This document shows, piece after piece, positions 57,378-64,000 of a stretch of 64,000 nucleotides of DNA. How positions within the stretch are numbered: position 1 is the first letter of the stretch; every line of letters starts with the position of its first letter. The translations under genes and the position numbers were made by a program. The notes beneath the pieces are model-generated. The model ran no database searches. It was not told where the DNA came from and worked only from the letters and a program-made list of their open reading frames with translations. This DNA is from Francisella halioticida (GTDB lineage Bacteria; Pseudomonadota; Gammaproteobacteria; Francisellales; Francisellaceae). Location: NCBI RefSeq assembly GCF_002211785.1, contig NZ_CP022132.1, forward strand, positions 744,001 to 808,000, written 5' to 3'.

Positions 57378-57469
57378 AATTTTACCAAGAGAGTTAAATA
57401 TAAAAGTTGAGCTATTTTATCATTATAAAAGTGTGATATCTAGCCTAGAGATAAGGAGTTTTTTTAATA

Positions 57470-57851
57470 CTATATTTTTGAATCATTAACACCAATTTTA
57501 CGAGATTTATTTGAAAAATAAACAATATTTTGATCAATAAATAGATCAACTATTCTTCTAGGAATATCTTTATCTAAATATCTTTGAATTAATCGATAAA
57601 AAGCTTCGTTGTTTGTCTCATTAAAATGTTTTTTAAAGGATCTATTAACCACACTGTCATGGCAAGTTATAAATTTTTTAATACGTATTTTAGGATCTGT
57701 ATTACTTGTACCTGTATCACATCGTGTTGGAGCAGTAGTGGCTATATTAAATCCCTTGCGAGTATAGTAAGAAGTAATCCTTTTGAATATTCGATCATTA
57801 CTAAATATAGTAATACTAAGGTAAGTGCGAAAATCTCGATATCTTTCTACG
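57470..57851 (-). pseudogene. Unrecognised gene, C-terminal part cut by IS-A
   Basis: The minus-strand frame is open from the IS-A junction at 57851: RRKISRFRTYLSITIFSNDR, IFKRITSYYTRKGFNIATTA, then KKFITCHDSVVNRSFKKHFN and RRIVDLFIDQNIVYFSNKSR to the stop at 57470. A GTG at 57652 gives a 60-codon start but is probably internal. On the other side of the element, at 59166-59249, a minus-strand ATG opens a coding-like start. The two may be one gene. No family recognised. Confidence 0.55.
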
Positions 57852-59165
57852 TATAATGTCCCCAGAAAAAGCTACTGATTTTAGAAAGATTTTTATTCCT
57901 AGATGTTTATCTTAACTAGATAAATTAGGAAATAGATAAATGAGTAAAAAAAGAGTAACGTATACAGCTGATTTTAAAGCTAAAGTAATTATAGAATTGC
58001 TAGAAGGCGATATGACAGTTAATGAGATAGCAAGTAAGTATGATTTACTTCCTAAAAACGTGCACAATTGGAAGCAGCAATTTTTATCTAATGCTTGCTT
58101 AGCATTTGATAAAAGCTCTATTGTTAAGGAGTATAAGCAGGAAATAGATGAGCTTAGAAAAGATAAAGATGCAACAAGTAAAAAACTAGTCGAGGTAATA
58201 GTAGAGAGGGATTTTTTAATGGGAAAGCTAAAAAGCTTGGTATCATCAAATGATAGAGTAAACTCTGTAGATACTAAGCTAGAATTATCTTTAAATAATC
58301 AGCTTAAACTATTATCTGTATCTAAGAGTGTGTACTATTATACACCAATATCAAAATTTAGTAGTAATGATGATATTAAACTATTAAATGCAATAGATTT
58401 GATACATACTAAACATCCATATTATGGTACGAGAAGTCTAGTAAAGTTGCTAAATAGATTAGGATTTCTAGTTGGAAGGAAGCTAATCAAAAGTGCTATG
58501 GAATTCATGGGTATTAAGGCATTGTATCCTAAAAAAAAGACAACTGTCATTAATAAGCAACACAAGAAATATCCATACTTACTTAATGTATTTAAAAATG
58601 AGACGAATCAGGTTGTTATAGATAAAGCTAATAAGGTATGGAGTGCTGATATCACGTATATTAGACTAGAATGTGGGTATGTGCATATTTAGTAGCCATA
58701 ATAGATTGGCATAGCAAGAAAACACTAGCTTGGAAGATTTCTAATACTATGGATACACATCTAACAACTAGTGTGTTAAAAGAAGCGTTATTTAAATATG
58801 GTAAACCTGATATCTTTAACTCTGATCAAGGAACTCAATATACAGCAAAAGAGCATATTAAAATATTATCTGATAATAAAATAAATAAATCTATGGATGC
58901 TAAAGGAAGATCTATAGATAATATTGCAATTGAGAGATTTTGGAGAACACTGAAATATGAAAATGTTTATCCGGCATCATATATAACTATGAAAGAGGCT
59001 AAAGTAGGTATCAAAGAATATATTGATATTTACAACAATGAAAGACTACATTCTAGTATTGGATATATGACTCATGATGAAGTATATTCTGGTATTTTAG
59101 ATGCTGCATAAAAGCAAGGAATAAAAATATTTTATAAAGTGGTATTGAATAACAGGGACAGTTTA
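57852..59165 (+). mobile_element. IS-A copy 5 (1314 bp), transposase frameshifted
   Basis: Normal ends. A TG duplication in GGGTATGTGCATATT near 58681 adds two bases relative to the intact copies. Flanks ACG (left) and AAC (right) do not match, although both sides may carry pieces of one minus-strand gene. Confidence 0.92.
57940..59111 (+). pseudogene. IS-A transposase, two-base insertion (copy 5)
   Basis: The first frame (57940-58692) runs through the HTH, coiled coil and first catalytic Asp (ADITYIRLECGYV) and stops. The second frame (58671-59111) has the rest, with FNSDQGTQY and IERFWRTLKYE. Residue 316 is Lys and residue near 377 is His, a combination unique among the copies. Confidence 0.88.
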
Positions 59166-59249
59166 AACTCTATCAAAACTATTTTCAGAAATACGAGAAA
59201 AGTTATTATAATTTTCCGAATCGATTATTGCCAATTTAAGATATTCCAT
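59166..59249 (-). pseudogene. N-terminal fragment of a gene cut by IS-A
   Basis: On the minus strand ATG 59249 opens MEYLKLAIIDSENYNNFSRI and SENSFDR before the IS-A right end. It could be the missing start of the fragment at 57470-57851, which has the same strand and continues beyond the element. No family recognised. Confidence 0.4.
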
Positions 59250-59353
59250 GACTTTACCATTTATGTATCTCTACATTAATTTTATCCTAAAAGTTATGTA
59301 AATTCTGATATTTTGTTAGAATGATACTAAAATAGTAAAGTATATCTACTGAT

Positions 59354-60745
59354 ATGATAAATTTTAAACATACTTATTCTCAGTTATCTGAGAAATTTTT
59401 CTCAGAACAATTTGTATATAAATATCCAAATGCAAAATTGTTGCTTTTAAATAATGATCTAGTAGTTGATTTAGGGTTAAAATTTTCTGATTATAAGCAA
59501 GAAGATCTATTGAGTTTACTATTAGGATATAACAGTAAAAATCCTATTTCGCAAGCTTATGCGGGGCATCAATTTGGTAATTTTACAATGCTTGGTGATG
59601 GTAGAGCCATATTAGTAGGAGAGTACCAAAATCCAAAGGGAGAATTATTAGATTTCCATCTTAAAGGAGCTGGTTTAACTAAGTTCTCAAGAGGTGGTGA
59701 TGGAAAAGCTGCTTTGGGACCTATGCTTAGAGAATATATCGTTAGTGAAGCTATGCATAACTTAGGTATACCGACTAGTCGTATTTTAGCGGTTATAACT
59801 ACAGGTGAAAATATTCAAAGAAATAATCTAGAGCAGGGAGCAATTGCTGTAAGAGTCGCAAGTAGCCATATAAGAGTAGGCACTTTTCAATACGCAGCTA
59901 TGTTAGGTAAGCAATATACCCAAAATTTACTTGATTATACTATTGATAGATATAAAATTTCTCATAATGGTAATAAAGCTCTGAGTTTGCTTGACTACGT
60001 CATAGATAAACAAACTAGCTTGATCTCGGAGTGGGAGAGAGTTGGCTTTATCCATGGAGTTATGAATACTGATAATATGACTATTTCAGGTGAAACTATT
60101 GATTATGGCCCTTGTGCTTTTATGGATACTTATGATCCAGATACTGTATTTAGCTCTATTGATAGAAATGGACGTTATGCATTTGCAAACCAAGGATCTA
60201 TAGCTGGATGGAATATAGCTAGACTTGCAGAAAGTCTATTAAAATTGATTTCAGCAAATGAGGGAGAAACTATTGAATTAGCTCAACAAAAGCTACAAAC
60301 ATATTCACAAATATATAAAAATAAATGGAAAAAAATGTTTCTTAGTAAAATAGGGTTAGATAATAATGTAGATAATTACGATGAAATTATTTCAAATTTG
60401 CTTGTTGCTATGTTTGAAAATAAGCTAGATTACACAAATACGTTCTATGATCTAACTTATAAAAAATTCAAAGATTTAAAAGCAAAAGGCTTAGGTGATT
60501 GGTTAGAGTCATTAAATAACATAGACTTAGACTATTCAAAAATGTTCCAGTCGAACCCTGTTATTATCCCTAGGAATCACCAAGTAGAAAAAGCTATAAA
60601 ATCAGCAGAAGAAGGAAGCCTCGGAAATACTTATAATTTATTAGATGTGCTGAGGAAACCCTATAAGTTTACTAAGTCTAATGAAAAATACATAGCTGAG
60701 CCAAATAAAGAAGAAATAGTTAAATTTACTTTTTGTGGTACTTAA
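59354..60745 (+). CDS. selO: Protein adenylyltransferase SelO family (YdiU)
   Basis: A pseudokinase-fold AMPylase of 463 residues. QAYAGHQFGNFTMLGDGRAI, FHLKGAGLTKFSRGGDGKAA and REYIVSEAMHNLGIPTSR are the SelO signatures, with FIHGVMNTDNMTISGETIDY carrying the catalytic-loop Asn and Asp and GPCAFMDTYDP the metal site. The penultimate CGT (TFCGT) corresponds to the Sec/Cys position of the family. SelO AMPylates redox-related proteins in E. coli. Its stop overlaps the convergent transporter by four bases. Confidence 0.93.
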   Translation: MINFKHTYSQLSEKFFSEQFVYKYPNAKLLLLNNDLVVDLGLKFSDYKQEDLLSLLLGYNSKNPISQAYAGHQFGNFTMLGDGRAILVGEYQNPKGELLDFHLKGAGLTKFSRGGDGKAALGPMLREYIVSEAMHNLGIPTSRILAVITTGENIQRNNLEQGAIAVRVASSHIRVGTFQYAAMLGKQYTQNLLDYTIDRYKISHNGNKALSLLDYVIDKQTSLISEWERVGFIHGVMNTDNMTISGETIDYGPCAFMDTYDPDTVFSSIDRNGRYAFANQGSIAGWNIARLAESLLKLISANEGETIELAQQKLQTYSQIYKNKWKKMFLSKIGLDNNVDNYDEIISNLLVAMFENKLDYTNTFYDLTYKKFKDLKAKGLGDWLESLNNIDLDYSKMFQSNPVIIPRNHQVEKAIKSAEEGSLGNTYNLLDVLRKPYKFTKSNEKYIAEPNKEEIVKFTFCGT

Positions 60746-62022
60746 AACTGTTGGGATTTCTTTGTGGTTTTGTCAACGATAATTGCAGTAACCATTGTGC
60801 CGTGAATATTTATAGGAGTTCTAAAGCTATCAATAATTGCATCAACACCAATAATCAAAGCAATCATGTGCCAAGGTAAACCAAAGTAAGAAAATACTAC
60901 GCCAGCTGCTATAAAAGCTGTCCCTGGAATCCCTGATACACCTAATGAAGCGATCATACAAATAAAGCTTATCAAAAGTATAGTTGAAAATGTAATAGGT
61001 GTACCTGCGGCATTCATAGCCATAATAACTAGAACAGCAGGGAAAACACCAGCACAACCGTTCATTCCAAGAGTAGTCCCCATTGTTGGAGCAAAAGTTG
61101 CAATACTACGAGTTGTACCATAATTGCTTAAACCATCTATAGATAATGGAAGTGTTCCCATGCTTGATCTTGAAGTTATAGCAACTAGCATAGCTCTCCA
61201 TATGTTTTTATAAAAATTAATGAGGTTTGTTCTAAATATTAGCAATAATAGAATATGCATTATTAGAACAAACATTAAAGCTATATAACAGGTTAGTATG
61301 AAATATAGGACAGTAGAAATACTGTTTTTATCAAGTTCAACACTCATTTGAATCATTAAACCTAATACACCATAAGGCGTGATGGAAATAATTATTCTTG
61401 CTAGTTTTTTTATAACAAAAAATACAGAATCTATAAAATCAATAAATGGAGCTGCTAATTTACTATTTTCACGATGTGCTATTAACATTGAAAATCCTAA
61501 TAAAATTGCAAAAATAACAACAGCCATAACATTATTTTTATTCATACTATAAACTAAATTATTAGGTAGAAAACCTAAAATAGTTTGAGATATAGTAGAT
61601 GTATGTTGTTTTGTAGCATCTCCAGTGATTGAAGCTAAATCTAGACCATGGCCTAAATTCATTATGATTGCTACCAAAGCACCAATTGCTGCGCTTATAC
61701 CTGTTAAAATCAAAAGTATAGCTATTGTTTTATAAGCAAATTTTATGACATAAGAGCCATCATAATTTTTAAGGTTAATTATTGAGTGAGTAATTGATGT
61801 CAGTACTATTGGTATGATCAGCATCTTAAGCAATGAGATATATCCATTACCTAAAACATCACTAATTTGTATAAATACTGTACTATGATAATCAATTAAA
61901 TTATATATAATACCAATTAAGATCCCAGCTATTAAAGCTAATATTGTTCTAATATTAAAACTAAGTTTTTTTACCTGTAGAAATATTAGTATAATTATAA
62001 AAAAAATAAGTATTATTGACAT
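60742..62022 (-). CDS. Dicarboxylate/amino acid:cation symporter (DAACS family), TcyP-like
   Basis: A membrane protein of 426 residues with about eight to nine helices and two hairpins. The substrate-site serine-rich motif is SRSSMGTLPLSIDGLSN, and GTTLGMNGCAGVFPAVLVIM replaces the NMDGTA of glutamate carriers. The NGCAG form is, as far as I recall, typical of cystine symporters (TcyP/YdjN), so cystine is a candidate substrate. Francisella needs external cysteine. It is divergent from the SIS gene over 124 bases with a palindrome. Confidence 0.78.
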   Translation of the reverse strand: MSIILIFFIIILIFLQVKKLSFNIRTILALIAGILIGIIYNLIDYHSTVFIQISDVLGNGYISLLKMLIIPIVLTSITHSIINLKNYDGSYVIKFAYKTIAILLILTGISAAIGALVAIIMNLGHGLDLASITGDATKQHTSTISQTILGFLPNNLVYSMNKNNVMAVVIFAILLGFSMLIAHRENSKLAAPFIDFIDSVFFVIKKLARIIISITPYGVLGLMIQMSVELDKNSISTVLYFILTCYIALMFVLIMHILLLLIFRTNLINFYKNIWRAMLVAITSRSSMGTLPLSIDGLSNYGTTRSIATFAPTMGTTLGMNGCAGVFPAVLVIMAMNAAGTPITFSTILLISFICMIASLGVSGIPGTAFIAAGVVFSYFGLPWHMIALIIGVDAIIDSFRTPINIHGTMVTAIIVDKTTKKSQQF

Positions 62023-62078
62023 GGTTTGATAATCTCACTGGTTCTAGACTTGTTATTTAGCATAAAATTTTATCATAC

Positions 62079-62095
62079 TATACTAATTTGGTATA
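62079..62095. promoter_or_regulatory. Operator-like palindrome between the symporter and the SIS gene
   Basis: TATACTAA-T-TTGGTATA has arms that match in seven of eight positions. It is embedded in repeated ACTATAC units (62077-62100). Its position between divergent genes suits a repressor site, but the same bases can serve as -10 elements. Confidence 0.35.
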
Positions 62096-62185
62096 CTATA
62101 CTTCTTTATAAATGTTTCAAATTTAATTTGTCTTTTTGCTGTAAAAATGAAAAATCAATATTATAATGGGAATATTGAATTTTTT

Positions 62186-63232
62186 ATGACTAAGAAAAAT
62201 ATGCGAAAAACACTTATGCATCAAGAAACTAGTAGTAGTTTTGAAAAAGTTGCTAATCAGCTTAATTTAAATAGAGAAATTATTGATAATATAGTTTTAC
62301 ATTTAAAAGAAAAAAATATCAAGAGAGTTATAACGATAGCTAGAGGTAGTTCTGATTGTGTTGCTAACTTTGCGAAGTATTTATTTGAAACACAGTTAGG
62401 TTTTAGTGTTTCTTCTTTACCTCCTTCAATAACAACTATATATGGTAAAAATATTGGCGATGAAAAAACATTAGCAATAGGTATTTCTCAGTCAGGAGGA
62501 TCTCCAGACCTAAAACTAGCTTTAGAAGGTTGTAAAAAAGCAGGATGTACCACTTTAGCAGTTGTAAATAAACAAAACTCTCCTTTAGCTGATTGTGCAG
62601 ACTTAGTTTTACCAGTCAGAGCAGATGATGAAAATGCTGTGGCAGCTACTAAAAGTGTTATAACTTCTCTAGTGGCTTTAGTTAGTATTGTTGCAGAATA
62701 TAATCAAGATGAGTCTTTAATAAGAAGTCTAAAAAAATTACCTGAGGCTCTCAAAGAGAGCTTAAAATCAGATTGGTCAACTGCTATCCAAGAATTAAAA
62801 GAAAGTAAGAATATGTTTGTCATAGGTAGAGGTTTTGGATTTCCTATTGCTCAAGAAATGGCTTTAAAACTTAAAGAAACGTGTGGTATACATGCAGAAG
62901 CATTTAGTTCAGCAGAAGTTCTACATGGTCCTTTTGCTTTAATGACACAAACATTTACTACCTTTACTATTTTACAAAGTGATGAAAGTGCTAGAGGTAC
63001 TCATGAGATAGTAAAAAAAATGACAGATCTTAATGTGAAAACAGTTTGTGCAACCACAGATTCAGAGTCAGCAGCAAAACTACACTTACATGTTAATGTT
63101 GAGATTCATTCTATACTTCAGACAATTGTTTTACTACAAGAATTCTATCTCATGGTTAATCAATTAGCGGTATCTTTAGGCCTTAATCCAGATAGTCCTG
63201 TTAATCTAAAAAAAGTCACTGAGACTGTTTAA
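62186..63232 (+). CDS. SIS-domain sugar-phosphate isomerase/deaminase (GlmS-isomerase-like, NagB-II type)
   Basis: The frame is open from ATG 62147, but ATG 62186 is preferred, with GGGAA about 11 bases before it and MTKKNMRKTLMHQE fitting the family start. Two SIS domains: RVITIARGSSDCVANFAKYL with ISQSGGSPDLKLAL, and MFVIGRGFGFPIAQEMALKL with IHAEAFSSAEVLHGP. This matches the isomerase half of GlmS without the glutaminase domain, so it probably deaminates or isomerises an amino-sugar phosphate. A sugar transporter gene follows 61 bases later. Confidence 0.85.
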   Translation: MTKKNMRKTLMHQETSSSFEKVANQLNLNREIIDNIVLHLKEKNIKRVITIARGSSDCVANFAKYLFETQLGFSVSSLPPSITTIYGKNIGDEKTLAIGISQSGGSPDLKLALEGCKKAGCTTLAVVNKQNSPLADCADLVLPVRADDENAVAATKSVITSLVALVSIVAEYNQDESLIRSLKKLPEALKESLKSDWSTAIQELKESKNMFVIGRGFGFPIAQEMALKLKETCGIHAEAFSSAEVLHGPFALMTQTFTTFTILQSDESARGTHEIVKKMTDLNVKTVCATTDSESAAKLHLHVNVEIHSILQTIVLLQEFYLMVNQLAVSLGLNPDSPVNLKKVTETV

Positions 63233-63293
63233 TTATTTGTATATTTAGATATTTATTTTTTATAAAACAGTTACAAGCTTAGCGAGGGCTAAA

Positions 63294-64000
63294 ATGAAAG
63301 AAGCTAATATATTTAAAGTCTTTATAATTATATTCTTTTCTGCAATGGGAGGAATGTTATACGGCTATGATATAAGCATAATAGGGGGAGCTCTTCCTTT
63401 TATTAAATTAGAATTAGGTATTACAGCTACCCAAGAATCTTGGCTTGGAGGATCGGTTCTTTTTGGAGGCGCATTTGCTATTTTGATTGGGGGTGTGCTT
63501 GCTGACATTTTTGGCAGAAAAAATGTAATAATATTATCAGGGCTTATATTTATAGCATCTGTTTTTATGATTTATTATGCCAAAAGCCATGATTTTCTAT
63601 TAGTTTCAAGATTGGTTCAAGGTATAGCAGTCGGTTTTATTTCAATAACATTGCCTTTATATTTAACAGAGTCAGTTCCTAGCTTGATTAGAGGTTTGGC
63701 AGTAACTTGTTTTCAATTATTTTTAACCGCAGGGATATTGATTTCTACAGCTATAAGCTTGTTATTTATTACAAAAAATCCTAATACAGGTATAGAACAT
63801 GGTGATTGGAGAGCAATGTTTCTTACTGCTTTAATACCGGGTTTGATTGTGTTCATAGGAGGTTTATTCTTAATAAAGTCTCCTCGATGGCTAATTATGA
63901 AGAATAAAGAACAAGAGGCAGAAAAAATTCTTGTAGAAACAATTGGTATTAAGGCTGCAAAAGAGCAAATGAATGAAGTTAAGCAACTAATTGCTAAAAC
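63294..64000 (+). CDS. MFS sugar porter (GalP/XylE type), 5' part
   Basis: ATG 63294 with GCGAGGGCT upstream opens MKEANIFKVFIIIFFSAMGG and MLYGYDISIIGGALPFI, the helix-1 sugar-porter signature. GGVLADIFGRKNVIILSGL is the helix 2-3 loop (D-x-x-GRK), LVQGIAVGFISITLPLYLTE the helix-4/5 block, and FLIKSPRWLIMKNKEQEA the R-W-L signature after helix 6. The gene runs out of the window after 235 codons. Its place after the SIS enzyme suggests uptake of an amino sugar or hexose. Confidence 0.9.
   Translation, partial: MKEANIFKVFIIIFFSAMGGMLYGYDISIIGGALPFIKLELGITATQESWLGGSVLFGGAFAILIGGVLADIFGRKNVIILSGLIFIASVFMIYYAKSHDFLLVSRLVQGIAVGFISITLPLYLTESVPSLIRGLAVTCFQLFLTAGILISTAISLLFITKNPNTGIEHGDWRAMFLTALIPGLIVFIGGLFLIKSPRWLIMKNKEQEAEKILVETIGIKAAKEQMNEVKQLIAK

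Noticed and set aside
60842-61057. Minus-strand Cys/Tyr-rich frame of 71 codons
   Set aside because: Alternate frame of the DAACS symporter gene; the odd composition comes from the out-of-frame reading.

Overview
The window is AT-rich chromosomal DNA of a gammaproteobacterium, most likely Francisella from the philomiragia/noatunensis side of the genus. This is inferred from base composition, gene content (complete hisH-A-F-IE run, Ggt, MlaA, a GadC-like antiporter) and a heavy load of insertion sequences and pseudogenes. No RNA gene, CRISPR array or prophage was recognised.

Layout. 1-3061 is the 3' half of a histidine operon (hisB' hisH hisA hisF hisIE). 3323-6016 is a decayed RelA/SpoT-type gene cut by a nested pair of insertion sequences. 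6198-12767 holds ttcA and smpB on the minus strand, then ratA, rnfH, a degenerate RAYT-like gene, an MnmC-like FAD oxidoreductase, mlaA and ggt. 12782-13440 is debris: an SDR tail, an IS end, a displaced symporter C-terminus and a cupin relic. 13448-21754 holds a PotF-like binding protein, a GadC-like permease, an AI-2E/PerM-type protein, recJ, two small membrane proteins, birA and epmA. 21897-25023 has an IS-broken MFS gene and a frameshifted mscS. 25115-33972 is a RodZ-like gene followed by the compact minus-strand operon lptD-surA-rsmA-apaH-aroQ-accB-accC; argS is divergent. 35980-39459 is a ruined monooxygenase plus CitE-like pair carrying another IS. 39474-43754 holds rsgA, two tandem DUF2147-like secreted proteins and mutL. 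43806-46903 is again IS and pseudogene debris. 47137-50657 is an intact four-gene unit (TVP38/DedA-like, flavin disulfide reductase, CDP-alcohol phosphatidyltransferase, DUF547). 50674-53895 holds a broken sodium:solute symporter, another IS copy and a cysteine-rich lipoprotein with an internal stop. 54236-64000 holds typA, a D-cysteine-desulfhydrase-like enzyme, rubredoxin, an IS-interrupted unknown gene, selO, a dicarboxylate/cystine-type symporter, an SIS-domain sugar-phosphate enzyme and the start of a sugar MFS transporter.

Two insertion sequences dominate. 'IS-A' is about 1312 bp, IS3 family, with a single fused 389-codon transposase; there are five full or near-full copies (one nested) and one remnant. 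'IS-B' is about 1.2 kb, IS3 family with orfA/orfB; there are two defective copies. Only one IS-A target duplication can be reconstructed, and its two halves lie 38 kb apart: the symporter at 50674-51790 ends at TTG and its missing C-terminus restarts at TTG at 12951. Together with mosaic sequence variation among copies, this shows that recombination between IS copies has rearranged this chromosome. I did not find a clearly new biological system. The strongest leads are this rearrangement record, the RAYT-like gene without its catalytic tyrosine segment, the cysteine-rich lipoprotein, and the membrane/redox four-gene module.
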